From assembly GCA_003557485.1 (NCBI GenBank), contig PWOI01000163.1:1-19693 (forward strand): a stretch of 19,693 nucleotides of DNA, in the 5' to 3' direction. Positions 1 through 9,271 of this stretch are shown in pieces. The stretch comes from Elusimicrobiota bacterium. Lineage in GTDB: Bacteria; CG03; SLGR01; PWQF01. Position numbers and translations under genes: made by a program. Each line of letters opens with the position of its first letter. Position 1 is the first letter of the stretch. The notes beneath the pieces are model-generated. The model was not told the origin of the DNA and ran no database searches. It worked only from the letters and a program-made list of their open reading frames with translations.

Positions 1-94
1 AATTATTCTGTGGGAATAGTTGGAGCTCTCGATAGTCCCCATAACATTTCACTATTAATAAGTTTTTAGTTTGCTTTCAGGGCGGTATTTTTAA

Positions 95-110
95 GGTGAC
101 CAAAGTCACA
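95..110. promoter_or_regulatory. CRP/FNR-like palindromic site upstream of the BNR operon
   Basis: The sequence GGTGA-N6-TCACA lies about 70 nt before the first gene. It differs from the CRP consensus TGTGA-N6-TCACA at one base, and its core TGAC-CAAA-GTCA is symmetric. The position suits an operator for the three-gene operon that follows. I could not find a convincing -35/-10 pair next to it. It could also be a weak hairpin followed by a T run (114-121). The rest of 1-179 shows no gene. Confidence 0.25.
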
Positions 111-179
111 GACATTTTTTTGTGAATGTGCTACTGTTTAGACAAAAGAAGAAATAGAATTTATAGAGGAGGATTTCCG

Positions 180-2723
180 ATGAACAAAAATATTAATGGC
201 AGATTGCTTCTTCTACTGCTTTTCTTCCCAATTATATTATCCTTGCCCCTGAGGGCTGATTACGCAAAGGTCAACATAAACGGGGGAGAGATGCATCACA
301 TAGCCATAGCGCCCGGAAACCCCCGGCGGGTTTATGCGGCAAGCGGGAACGTGAATCTATGGCTAAGCGATGACTGGGGGGAAACGTGGAGCGAGACAAA
401 CTTAAGACAGCAGGTTAACGGCGGCGCCGAACAGATTGTTGTTGATCCCGCAAACGAAAATGTAATACTGGCCAATGTAAGCTCTAGCGGCAACCTTTAC
501 TGGTCCGAAGATTCGGGTAATACCTGGATCTCTATAGATTTTGTTTATAATTATGAGATAGGCCTTATGGATATGGCATTCTGTCCCGCCCATCCCGGGG
601 TAGTATACTTTGCTGGCAATAATATGACAGCGTCTCCCGCCACCACCGGGGAAATCTGGAAATCAGAAGATTCAGGTAAAAACTGGGAAAAAACCGATTT
701 TGACAGCGGGGGCAACCCGCTTACATCAATGGCAGTTGATATAAACGGTGTTATCTATGTAGGCTACAAGGTTGGAGATATGGAAAAATACACCTGCATG
801 GATGGAGATTCCGCAGGGGGGATACGGGTCAGCACCGACTCGGGGGAAACCTGGTCTGAACTATCCTATCCCGAACATACACGAGGTTTCGGGACAGATT
901 TTTATCCGCTCAATATCCATGCCTCAAGCACTACTGTCGCTTTTGCCGGAGGGGGCAACATATGGGTCAGCACCGGACCCGGCGCGGAGTTTGCCCATAT
1001 TTTTGATGATGATATTGAGCAGTCGCTTGGTATGGAATGGCGATCACTCATGGCTTTTGCAATAAGCCCGGACGGGAGAAAAATTTTCTATCCTTTCCTT
1101 CACGACGGGCCAGACATATTTGTAGCCGAATACAACGGAACATGGAGCACAGGGACCAAGCGTTCAAGAGGCGGCGCGGAAAATGACCTGGACTCTGAGA
1201 AAGTTGCTATTTTCGGCGCCGATATATATATAGACCCTGATGACCCGAATATTATGTACCTCACCGAAACTCTTGAATACGGGGTATTCAAGACTATCGA
1301 CGGGGGAGTAAACTGGAATATATCAAACGAAGGAATAAATGCCCTTATAGTTGAGAGCGGCGTTAAATGCCCTTTAGAAGGAAATATTTATATCCTGGGC
1401 CCTTCAAGCGTCTACAGGAGCGAGGATGACGGTGAGAGCTGGGAAAGAGTTTACGGATACGGGCACGAACATATGGACGACGATTCGCCTGTGGGTTTCA
1501 TGCGGGGGAAGATAGAGGTAAATGCTGACGGGGTGATAGTTGCTGCCGGAGAAGGGAAAATAGTAAGAAGCGCTGACGGGGGTAATGAAAATAGTTGGGC
1601 CGGCGCGCAGGACGTTTCTTTTACTCCCGGAGGGATAGTCTTTAATCCGGAGGATCCTGATATCGGCTACGCGGTTTTTTACGTTAACGGTTCCACGCAA
1701 GCGACCACCGAGAACTACCTTTACAAAACAACTGATGCCGGAGCGAACTGGACGGCAGTTGAGGCTTTCTCTACAATGTCGGTTCATTCAATAGCAATCA
1801 GCCCGGCAGACCCTTCTATCCTTTACTTAGGGATCGGGGAGAATAAGGGGTGGATAGAAGATAAGGAAATTTTATCTATTCCGGGCGGGATGGTTAAAAT
1901 AACCGATACAGAGTTGGATGAGGCAAACCCCGAACTGGAAATAGAAACAATCGGGCTTGAAGATACAATTCCCTACAGAATTGCGGTTGATACAGTCAAT
2001 CCTAATATTATTTACGCTGCCTGTATTGAAGATATGACAAGTCCGGTCTACGATGGCCCCCTCTATGTTTCCCGCAACGGTGGAGAAGAATGGACAAGGA
2101 TGTATGATGATGAAATATATACCAGGTCGGGAGGGATGAGTGATATTAAATTCTCATATCCGGGAATAATATACTCCTGCTCGGAAGGCGTTTTCACGGT
2201 TATGAATGTGGGCCTTTCAAGCGAAACCCATAAGATGATAATTCCCGGTGAGGAAGTCGGGGTGGTAAGGAGCCTTACTATCGGGTCGCTTTACGCCGGC
2301 GCCAGTACGGGATTATGGAGGTTTATAGGTGACTTATACGATATAATCTCTGACCCTGATCCGGATACTACCGATGAGGAAGATGAGGATGTAGACGAAA
2401 GAGTGCTGATTGAACCCCTTTCCCCGAATGAAGGAACTATACAGGTCCAGGGAGGCGCAGGAGGCTATGTCAATCCGGACCGCGGTGAATCAGCAAGGAT
2501 ATATTTTAAACCTTCCAGAGCCGGCAGGGTGACAGTAAGTGTTTATACGGCAAGGGGTCAGCTTGTCTGGGAAGACTCCAAAAGGGTTTCTGGAGACGGT
2601 GCAGACCACTTTGAGTGGGCCTGCCGCAATGCGCAGAATAATATAGTTGCTTCGGGAATATATATAGTACACGTAAAAGGGCCCGGTTTAGATAAAAGAG
2701 AAAGAATAGCAATAGTAAAATAA
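180..2723 (+). CDS. Secreted BNR/Asp-box beta-propeller (sortilin/VPS10-like) with C-terminal FlgD-like Ig domain
   Basis: Predicted exported protein of 847 aa. The start at 180 is chosen over the in-frame ATG at 126 because AGGAGG lies 7 nt before it (167-172) and a signal peptide follows at once: basic N-terminus, a run of six leucines, likely cleavage after LRA (residue 26). The body carries about nine Asp-box motifs of the S-x-D-x-G-x-x-W type, for example SEDSGNTW, STDSGETW, SEDDGESW and TTDAGANW. These mark a large BNR propeller as in VPS10/sortilin, sialidase-fold and Ycf48-like proteins. After an acidic Asp/Glu linker, the last 75 or so residues have the FlgD-type Ig pattern (VSVYTARGQLVWE ... 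ASGIYIVHVKG), often a surface-display or secretion module. No sialidase active site is apparent, so a binding or structural role is inferred. First gene of an operon with the FecR-domain gene 13 nt downstream. Confidence 0.8.
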   Translation: MNKNINGRLLLLLLFFPIILSLPLRADYAKVNINGGEMHHIAIAPGNPRRVYAASGNVNLWLSDDWGETWSETNLRQQVNGGAEQIVVDPANENVILANVSSSGNLYWSEDSGNTWISIDFVYNYEIGLMDMAFCPAHPGVVYFAGNNMTASPATTGEIWKSEDSGKNWEKTDFDSGGNPLTSMAVDINGVIYVGYKVGDMEKYTCMDGDSAGGIRVSTDSGETWSELSYPEHTRGFGTDFYPLNIHASSTTVAFAGGGNIWVSTGPGAEFAHIFDDDIEQSLGMEWRSLMAFAISPDGRKIFYPFLHDGPDIFVAEYNGTWSTGTKRSRGGAENDLDSEKVAIFGADIYIDPDDPNIMYLTETLEYGVFKTIDGGVNWNISNEGINALIVESGVKCPLEGNIYILGPSSVYRSEDDGESWERVYGYGHEHMDDDSPVGFMRGKIEVNADGVIVAAGEGKIVRSADGGNENSWAGAQDVSFTPGGIVFNPEDPDIGYAVFYVNGSTQATTENYLYKTTDAGANWTAVEAFSTMSVHSIAISPADPSILYLGIGENKGWIEDKEILSIPGGMVKITDTELDEANPELEIETIGLEDTIPYRIAVDTVNPNIIYAACIEDMTSPVYDGPLYVSRNGGEEWTRMYDDEIYTRSGGMSDIKFSYPGIIYSCSEGVFTVMNVGLSSETHKMIIPGEEVGVVRSLTIGSLYAGASTGLWRFIGDLYDIISDPDPDTTDEEDEDVDERVLIEPLSPNEGTIQVQGGAGGYVNPDRGESARIYFKPSRAGRVTVSVYTARGQLVWEDSKRVSGDGADHFEWACRNAQNNIVASGIYIVHVKGPGLDKRERIAIVK

Positions 2724-2736
2724 AGCGGAGGATAAA

Positions 2737-4164
2737 ATGAAAAAATCATTAAAAGCTTCTTTGTCGGCAGTAATTTTATTTATATGTACTCTGCCTGCAA
2801 TCAGTGGAATCGCTGAAATTACCGCCTTTAAGGGATCTGTCAGTTTTATAAGGCCGGGAGAAATCCAATGGAGTGAAGCAGCCCGTAACCTGCAGCTTAA
2901 CGCCGGAGACAGGATTCGCACAGGTTCTGATTCTTCAGCAGAACTTTCTTTCACTGCGGGCCACACCGCTTCTTTAGGGCCCTCCAGCAATATGATGATA
3001 AAAGAATCCAGCGAGGATTCTACCAATATTGATCTTTTTACCGGGGATCTTCTTTCCCGCGTAGGACGATTAAACCCCGGACAGACTTATGAAGTGACTA
3101 CGCCGCAAGCGGTATGCGCGGTTCGGGGTACGGAGTTTTCTGTATTTGCAGATGAGAACCAGACAAGAGTGGAGGTTCTTTCCGGTATAGTGGAAGCCAG
3201 GGAAATTATAACCGGGCTTAAGGTTGATATCGGCGCAGGGCATTATACCCGTGTTGCTCCCGGCAGGCAGCCATCAACCCCGCGAGAGATTTCTACCCTT
3301 TCAGTGCCTGAAGAGACCCGTCCCGCAACGCCTCCCGGACTAAGGCAGGCCGCCAGGAGAGAAATGTTCAATGAAATATCCCGTGCAGCGGTACTGGCCC
3401 GTGCGGCGCAGGAGATGAAACAGGCTGAATACGAAAACCGAAAAGTTATGGTCGATGCACACGGTAACAGGGTACGGCTTGAGGAGTATATAGTACGGCC
3501 GCAGAGCTCAAATACTGATTTCAAGTATGTAGTGCTTAACCACCGCGATGAAAGGCTGGATTTCGGAAAGATACACTTCTTCTTCAGCGCCGCGCTGCCT
3601 GAAGACCTGACACTTGTCACCGGCAGCATGTTCAGGAGCAGGACAAAGCCGGATATCATACTTACGGAGCTGGTTTCTGTTATATCAAATACCAGGGACA
3701 GGGTTAACGAGGATGCAAGCGGCGGAGATATGGTCCAGGATAAACACGGGATATGGCACCATTATTTCGCTGAAGAAAAATTTATAATAAAAGGAGAAGG
3801 CAGGAAATCTCTTACACTCTGGACGCGGGATATTACGCTTCCCGGCGGAAGCAAATATGAAGATATTGGGGATAACACAACTATCAATTATCTTGAAGGC
3901 TCCAAACCCGATACCATTTTTGAAATGCCGTCGGGAGCCGACCTCCTTCATACCAGGATTAAGGATACATATGCTGACGGGACCTGGATAAGAGTTGATG
4001 ACTATATAATAGATGATGAAGGCGAAATCCTGAGTATCAGCGACTTAAGAAACAGGCTTGAGCTTAACGCCCAGAGGAGATACGAAAGCTCTGAATTCGG
4101 AGGCAGGAATATTAACCTTGTTCTCTCTACAAAACTCCTCTTTGACGCCGGAATACTCGAGTAA
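2737..4164 (+). CDS. Secreted FecR-domain protein with uncharacterised C-terminal region
   Basis: 475 aa. GGAGG (2727-2731) precedes the ATG and follows the stop of the propeller gene directly, so the two are cotranscribed. A signal peptide occupies about residues 1-24 (cleavage near AISG). A FecR domain follows at about 30-155, recognised by GDRIRTGSDSSAEL (57-70) and TPQAVCAVRGTEFSV (122-136). Unlike the FecR of iron-citrate signalling, there is no anti-sigma segment or internal transmembrane helix, and no sigma factor lies nearby. It is therefore probably a periplasmic or surface structural protein rather than a sigma regulator. Residues about 160-475 match nothing I can name. They contain a stretch of the form DAHGNRVRLEEYIVRP (about 240-255), which reads like a conserved family motif. 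Two nucleotides separate its stop from the first possible ATG of the barrel gene, whose likely start is 4209. Confidence 0.75.
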   Translation: MKKSLKASLSAVILFICTLPAISGIAEITAFKGSVSFIRPGEIQWSEAARNLQLNAGDRIRTGSDSSAELSFTAGHTASLGPSSNMMIKESSEDSTNIDLFTGDLLSRVGRLNPGQTYEVTTPQAVCAVRGTEFSVFADENQTRVEVLSGIVEAREIITGLKVDIGAGHYTRVAPGRQPSTPREISTLSVPEETRPATPPGLRQAARREMFNEISRAAVLARAAQEMKQAEYENRKVMVDAHGNRVRLEEYIVRPQSSNTDFKYVVLNHRDERLDFGKIHFFFSAALPEDLTLVTGSMFRSRTKPDIILTELVSVISNTRDRVNEDASGGDMVQDKHGIWHHYFAEEKFIIKGEGRKSLTLWTRDITLPGGSKYEDIGDNTTINYLEGSKPDTIFEMPSGADLLHTRIKDTYADGTWIRVDDYIIDDEGEILSISDLRNRLELNAQRRYESSEFGGRNINLVLSTKLLFDAGILE

Positions 4165-4208
4165 AAATGGGGTGGTTTGGTCTGTGGGGGTTTTTGAAAG
4201 GAGTTTTT

Positions 4209-5448
4209 ATGCCAGATACAGATAAAACAAAAAAGTTCATTTTATCCTTATTAGTATTGATTTTGTTTTGCCCGTTAGTTGCCGGTGCAGCGCAAACAAC
4301 ATATGTTGCCGATCTAACTGTCCGGGGAGGACAATATTTCCTTGACGGGAAATCCTCGTCGTTTGGATGGAATTCTTCTCTTTATTTTGCTCCGGTAGTA
4401 AATTTTTCAGGGGGTGATATACTAATTCCCGTTTTTAATATGAATTACCGGGGAACAAGGGATGTAAGAGAGCTTGTGGGAGGAGACACCTTAGTAAGGC
4501 AAACGATGGATTACGGACTCTATACTAAATACACAAGAAATTACGGGAAAACGGATCTTTCTCTGCGTTTTGCCGCAAACCAGTCACTCATAAATGAAAC
4601 CAAAGATGAATCCTGGGGGTCAGGTCTTTTCGATTATTTTACACTTATGGGAGGCGCCGAGTTTGCAAGAGGATTGGGTATCCATCAAGCTGTTTTATCG
4701 GCTGATTACTATTCTACTTCCTTTTCCAATTATGCCAGCCTGGTCTCAGAGATTGATGGGGACGAGTTCGGCCAGGCTCTTGATGATTCTGATTTATACG
4801 CTGAGATATCAGAAAATGCCGGAGAAAATGTTCTTGATTTCCGGGGTGCAGCTATTGGCGCGGCTCTTATATCAGAATACGGAAGAACAATGCTTAATTA
4901 CGGGTGGCGCATTGATCTAAGGAATTATCCCGACCAGTACCTTGTTAAAAGTGATGGATCTTTTTCTTCTTCCAAAAGAAAGGATACAGTAAACACTGTT
5001 ACTTTCTCCATAAACCGTCCTGTAAAACGAACAATGCTTGGAGCCGATACAGAACTAATGTTTTTTTCTTCCAACCAAAACTCCTTTGACGCTCCGGCAA
5101 CAAAATTTCTTGAGGATTTTCACTCTTACACCTCCTGGAGGTTTTCTCCGGTTGCTGTTATATACCTTGGAAGAAGATTTTCACAGCTCAGTTTGCGCGG
5201 GTTTGTGGGAGCAACTTATTACAGTTCAAGGTTGGCCAGAAATAAAAAGGGGGGAATACCTTGATGATAAGGTTATTAAATCGGATGTTGGTATGAATAT
5301 GTCTTATCTGTATCCTTTAAGAGAATCTCTTTCTCTTTCAATCAGCGCGGGCGCACTCAAAGCTTCATCCAACACTAAATATGAGGGAAATTATAAATAT
5401 AATTATGTTACGATGAATTATTTCACCGGAATAAACTGGAGTTATTGA
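4209..5448 (+). CDS. Outer-membrane beta-barrel protein, frameshifted near the 3' end
   Basis: Third gene of the BNR-FecR operon. The start at 4209 has AAGGAG 5 nt upstream and gives a good signal peptide (MPDTDKTKKFILSLL..., cleavage after about VAGA). The earlier in-frame ATG at 4167 has no such support. The rest is amphipathic beta-strand sequence with many Tyr, Phe, Asn and Ser, typical of an outer-membrane barrel. As written, the frame stops at TGA 5262-5264. The next frame continues without a break from about 5250 to 5448 with matching composition and ends in an aromatic strand (YFTGINWSY), the usual C-terminus of outer-membrane proteins. Removing one base in the A5G6 run at 5244-5254 would give one protein of 412 aa. 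The break could be an assembly or sequencing error, a true mutation, or phase variation. Family not recognised. Confidence 0.65.
5244..5254 (+). other. A5G6 homopolymer run at the apparent frameshift
   Basis: AAAAAGGGGGG sits exactly where the barrel reading frame passes from one frame to the next. One extra base in either run explains the break. The change needed is +1, so an A-AAA-AAG -1 slippery site does not explain it. Confidence 0.6.
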
Positions 5449-5471
5449 GGGATTAAAAAGAAGAGTTTTTT

Positions 5472-6296
5472 TCAGCTGCCTATTTTTTCCGCAAATTCCA
5501 GTACAGCGTCTGCAAATGCCTCCGCAGCAGGGCCTGAACCGTTATAGAGCCGGACTGCGGTCCTGGGGTTCCTATTGAACCCGTTTTCCGACAGGTACCA
5601 TGCAAAGAAAGCAATGGCGTCAGGCATACTGAAAGGGTCAAACACTCCATCGCCGTCAAGGTCCAGTTTTTCTTCCAGTCCGTCCTTGGTTATTCGCGTA
5701 AACCACATAGGCATAAGCTGACAGTATCCTACCGCCCCCATAAAACTGGAAGGGGAATAAGCGTCTATTTTTATCAGGGGATTTTCAACGCCGTCTATGA
5801 GGCCTCTTATGTTGCGGAGAGCAAAATTTTCGTGGGTAGGAATCTGCAGATATACTGAATAAAGTGAGTTAAAAACGCTGTGGCGGGGATTAAGCTGTCC
5901 CCAGCTGTATTCTATGCCTGCAAGCGCTGATATAACAGGTATTGCGTCTGGCGGCAGGTTGAAGCGGTTTACTGCTTTCTTAAGGTAGAATTCGTAGTCT
6001 CTGATAAATCTTTTCGCCTGCATTTCGCCCCAGGGAGTAAAGAGCCCGAAAGAGGGACTCCTGTAAAAATCAGTAGTAATTTGATCGTAGTTGCTTTTTC
6101 TCTGGGCTACTTCATAGACTTCAAACCTGGAATCCTCAAAGAAACGACTCAGCGTTTCGGTTTCGATTTTGCTTTCAAGGGTATGGCGGCTTCGCGGATA
6201 AGTTTCTTCGGGAGCCTTTCTGCTGCTCAGACAACCCGCGGCAAACGCCAGGAAAAGGATAAGAACAATTTGTTTTTTTGGAATTCCGTTTTTCAT
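5472..6296 (-). CDS. MltB-like lytic murein transglycosylase, lipoprotein
   Basis: Predicted to cut peptidoglycan glycan strands with formation of 1,6-anhydro ends. 274 aa. It has a lipoprotein signal peptide with lipobox AAGC, so Cys22 would be lipidated (Lnt, encoded nearby, would finish this). The catalytic domain spans about 90-270. LAGIEYSWG holds the probable catalytic Glu129. GAVGYCQLMP (187-196) and DLDGDGVFDPFSMPDAI (212-228) are typical of the MltB/GH103 fold, the latter with a calcium-loop look. The family usually runs to 330-360 aa, so this is a short member. It converges on the barrel gene (23-nt gap) and diverges from secA. No Shine-Dalgarno sequence precedes the ATG, and the predicted transcript leader is only about 6 nt. 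The exact subfamily is less certain than the enzyme class. Confidence 0.82.
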   Translation of the reverse strand: MKNGIPKKQIVLILFLAFAAGCLSSRKAPEETYPRSRHTLESKIETETLSRFFEDSRFEVYEVAQRKSNYDQITTDFYRSPSFGLFTPWGEMQAKRFIRDYEFYLKKAVNRFNLPPDAIPVISALAGIEYSWGQLNPRHSVFNSLYSVYLQIPTHENFALRNIRGLIDGVENPLIKIDAYSPSSFMGAVGYCQLMPMWFTRITKDGLEEKLDLDGDGVFDPFSMPDAIAFFAWYLSENGFNRNPRTAVRLYNGSGPAAEAFADAVLEFAEKIGS

Positions 6297-6308
6297 TTTA
6301 CTGTAATA

Positions 6309-6337
6309 ATATTAACTGAGATAGAATCTATTTTCAA
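6309..6337 (-). promoter_or_regulatory. Predicted sigma70-type promoter for the transglycosylase
   Basis: On the minus strand TTGAAA (6337-6332), a 17-nt spacer and TAATAT (6314-6309) form a plausible promoter. Transcription would begin near 6302, leaving about 6 nt before the ATG at 6296. This fits the absence of a ribosome binding site and suggests a leaderless-type mRNA. Confidence 0.4.
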
Positions 6338-6351
6338 CAATTAACTCAAAT

Positions 6352-6380
6352 TTGAATTTTTCTTCATATATTAGTAGTAT
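6352..6380 (+). promoter_or_regulatory. Predicted promoter of the secA-lnt-prfB operon
   Basis: TTGAAT (6352-6357), a 17-nt spacer and TAGTAT (6375-6380) lie about 50 nt before secA. The -35 overlaps a 10-bp palindrome, TCAAATTTGA (6346-6355), which could be an operator. The two divergent promoters share one short AT-rich intergenic region. Confidence 0.4.
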
Positions 6381-6431
6381 TTATAGAAGTTGCGCCGGTT
6401 AGGAACAGTTAAAACCCCGTAATACAAAAAA

Positions 6432-9266
6432 ATGTTGAAATTTATACTTAATAAAATATTCGGAGACCCTTCTTCCAGGGAATGTAAACGCCTTATACCG
6501 CTGGTGGATCAGGTAAACGCGCTTGAGGATGAAATAAGAAAACTTTCCGACGAAGAAATAGAGTCCAAAAGACAGGAATTCATAAAACGCCACAAGGAGG
6601 GCGAATCCCTTCTGGACCTGAGGCCCGAGGCCTTTGCGGTTGCAAGAGAAGCCTGCCGCAGAAATGTCGGCATGCGCCACTTCGATGTTCAGCTTATAGG
6701 GGGTTCTGTACTTTTTGACGGCAAAATAGCAGAAATGTCCACAGGTGAGGGAAAAACACTTGTAGCGGTGCTGCCGGTTTACCTTCAGTCTATTGCCGAG
6801 TCAAACATTTTCGTTGTTACGGTAAACGACTACCTTGCAATGAGAGACGCCGAATGGATGGGGCCCGCATACAGGGCGCTCGGGCTGTCAGTAGGTTTTG
6901 TACAGAGCGGCATGGAACTTGAAGACAGAAAAAACGCCTACAAGTCAGATGTCATATATATAACAAACAACGAAGCGGGGTTTGATTACCTTAGGGACAA
7001 TATGGCTGTCAGTCCTCACGAACAGGTTCAGGGATCCCTGGATTTTGCAATTATAGACGAAGTCGATAGCGTACTTATCGACGAAGCCCGGACCCCCCTT
7101 ATTATTTCCGGGCCTGCAGGGGAATCATCCGACAAGTACCGCAAAGTCAACACCATAATTCCTCGCCTTGATACAAAGTACCTGACTGAAGAAGAAGAAG
7201 TCGATATAAAAAAGAAATTCGAGAGTGAAGGAAAAAAAGGTGATTACCGGGATGAACTCGAAAAGAAACACGATGCTATTGCTGACGAAAAAAGAAAAAA
7301 CTTCTACCTTACGGAAAAGGGGATGAAAAAATGCGAGGAACTTCTTTCCGTAAACCTTTTTGATGATATAGAAGGGGAATGGGTACACCATATAAATCAG
7401 GCCGGAAGAGCGCACCACTTCTTTAAAATAGACGTTAACTATGTAATAAAAGAAGGGGAAGTTGTCATAGTTGATGAGTTTACCGGACGCCTTATGCCGG
7501 GCCGCAGGTGGTCCGAAGGGCTTCACCAGGCTGTTGAAGCAAAAGAAGGAATAAAACCGCGCAGGGAGAGCCAGACTTACGCAACCATAACCTTCCAGAA
7601 CTTTTTTAACCTTTTTGACAAACTGGCCGGTATGACCGGAACAGCTCTTACAGAAGAGAACGAGTTTAATTCAATCTACAGTCTTCCGGTAGTAGAGATT
7701 CCTACAAATAAAAATCTTCAAAGAGAGAAGCATCCCGACGCTGTCTACCGCAATGAAAAGGAAAAGTTTGCCGCTGTTGTTCAGGAAATAGAAGAATTCA
7801 ATAGCGCCGGACGTCCCGTACTTGTCGGAAGCCGCTCCATAGAAGTCAGCGAGCGCCTTTCCGGAATGCTTCAGAGAAGAGGAATAAAACACAATGTCCT
7901 CAATGCCAAACAGCATTTGCGCGAAGCCGAAATAGTTGCGCAGGCCGGAAGAAAAAACGCCGTTACAATATCAACAAATATGGCCGGAAGAGGAACTGAC
8001 ATAATACTCGGCGGAAACCCGGAATACCTTGCAAGGGAAGAAATGGCCAGGAACGACTGGGACCACGAACTTATAGTAAGGGGCTCGGAAAAATCTCCGC
8101 CTAAAAATGAAGAAGAAAAGAAAGCCAAAGAAACTTTCAAAAAATACTATGAAAAGTTTAAGGTAAAGACCGATGCCGAACACGACGAAGTTATTGAGCT
8201 AGGGGGCCTTCATGTAGTCGGAACAGAAAGGCATGAATCCCGGAGAATTGATAACCAGCTAAGGGGCAGGGCTGGCCGTCAGGGCGACCCGGGCTCATCC
8301 AGGTTCTTTGTCGCCCTTGAAGACGAACTTATGCGGCTTTTCGGGGGAGACAGGATTATGGCCGTAATGGATAAAATGGGAGGTATGCAGGAAGGGGAAA
8401 GGATAGAACATCCACTCATATCAAACTCAATTTCCAGGGCCCAGAAGAGAGTCGAAGCAATGAACTTTGACATAAGAAAACAGCTCCTTGACTATGACAA
8501 TGTTATGGACAAACAGCGGCGCTCCATATATTCCCACCGCAACAGTATTCTTCACGGAGAAGACATTGAAGATGAAATACTCGGCTTTATAGACGATTAC
8601 GTTGACCTGGTGCTTGAAGAAAACATAGATCCCAAGGCCCATCCTGAGGAATGGGATATAAAAGCCCTTTCACAGGAACTTTTCAGTTCCCTTGGCCTTG
8701 ATCTCAAGCTTGATATAGACCAATTTATGACATCGGGACATGACGGGCTTAGAAAACATCTTGAAGAGGAAATAAAAAACCATTACCGTAAGAGAAAAGA
8801 AACCATAGGCCAGGAAGAATTTTCCAACATGGAAAGGTTTGTGCTTCTGCGGATAATGGATTCCAGATGGAAAGATCACCTTTACGAGCTGGACCAACTC
8901 AAAAGCGGAATCTCATACCGCGCCTATGGCCAGAAAGATCCTCTTGTGGAATATAAAAAAGAGTCTTTTATGGCGTTTGCCCAGCTGATGGATAACATTA
9001 AAAGGGAATCTCTCACTTATATATTCCGCGCTTCAAGCAATATCCAGCACCAGCGGGTCCAAAGAGCGGCAGCTTCTGTACAGGCCCGAAAACCCGAGGC
9101 GCGTATTCCGGAAGAACACCTTCAGGCGGCACGGCGACAGCAAGTCGCCGGCAGGTCAGCCGGAGAAAAAAAGGTACAGCAGAGAGTTGTAGACGAAAAA
9201 GTGGGTCGAAACGACCCCTGTCCCTGCGGTTCCGGTAGAAAACACAAACACTGCTGCGGCAGATAA
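6432..9266 (+). CDS. secA: Preprotein translocase ATPase SecA
   Basis: ATP-driven motor that pushes unfolded precursor proteins through the SecYEG channel. It is needed for every signal-peptide protein in this window. 944 aa, slightly longer than the E. coli protein (901). Walker A is MSTGEGKT (102-109), the DEAD-box equivalent is IDEVDSVLIDEA (208-219), and NMAGRGTDIILGG and QLRGRAGRQGDPG are the motor-domain II signatures. A charged Lys/Glu-rich insertion lies at about 235-300. The C-terminus ends in the SEC-C zinc motif (CPCGSGRKHKHCC), the SecB and ribosome contact. The start at 6432 fits the SecA N-terminus (MLKFILNKIFGD), although no clear Shine-Dalgarno sequence precedes it. First gene of an operon with lnt 5 nt downstream. 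Confidence 0.98.
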   Translation: MLKFILNKIFGDPSSRECKRLIPLVDQVNALEDEIRKLSDEEIESKRQEFIKRHKEGESLLDLRPEAFAVAREACRRNVGMRHFDVQLIGGSVLFDGKIAEMSTGEGKTLVAVLPVYLQSIAESNIFVVTVNDYLAMRDAEWMGPAYRALGLSVGFVQSGMELEDRKNAYKSDVIYITNNEAGFDYLRDNMAVSPHEQVQGSLDFAIIDEVDSVLIDEARTPLIISGPAGESSDKYRKVNTIIPRLDTKYLTEEEEVDIKKKFESEGKKGDYRDELEKKHDAIADEKRKNFYLTEKGMKKCEELLSVNLFDDIEGEWVHHINQAGRAHHFFKIDVNYVIKEGEVVIVDEFTGRLMPGRRWSEGLHQAVEAKEGIKPRRESQTYATITFQNFFNLFDKLAGMTGTALTEENEFNSIYSLPVVEIPTNKNLQREKHPDAVYRNEKEKFAAVVQEIEEFNSAGRPVLVGSRSIEVSERLSGMLQRRGIKHNVLNAKQHLREAEIVAQAGRKNAVTISTNMAGRGTDIILGGNPEYLAREEMARNDWDHELIVRGSEKSPPKNEEEKKAKETFKKYYEKFKVKTDAEHDEVIELGGLHVVGTERHESRRIDNQLRGRAGRQGDPGSSRFFVALEDELMRLFGGDRIMAVMDKMGGMQEGERIEHPLISNSISRAQKRVEAMNFDIRKQLLDYDNVMDKQRRSIYSHRNSILHGEDIEDEILGFIDDYVDLVLEENIDPKAHPEEWDIKALSQELFSSLGLDLKLDIDQFMTSGHDGLRKHLEEEIKNHYRKRKETIGQEEFSNMERFVLLRIMDSRWKDHLYELDQLKSGISYRAYGQKDPLVEYKKESFMAFAQLMDNIKRESLTYIFRASSNIQHQRVQRAAASVQARKPEARIPEEHLQAARRQQVAGRSAGEKKVQQRVVDEKVGRNDPCPCGSGRKHKHCCGR

Positions 9267-9271
9267 AAAAG

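Noticed and set aside
126-179. Upstream in-frame ATG for the propeller gene
   Set aside because: It would add 18 residues before the signal peptide and lacks a ribosome binding site, while ATG 180 has AGGAGG at the right distance.
4167-4208. Earlier ATG for the barrel gene
   Set aside because: It would place 14 residues before the signal peptide; ATG 4209 has AAGGAG 5 nt upstream.
5244-5254. Programmed -1 frameshifting at A-AAA-AAG
   Set aside because: The continuing frame needs a +1 change, so the -1 slippery heptamer points the wrong way.
6301-6307. CTGTAAT half-site upstream of the transglycosylase
   Set aside because: Only one arm of the dyad is present; a single 7-mer is expected by chance.
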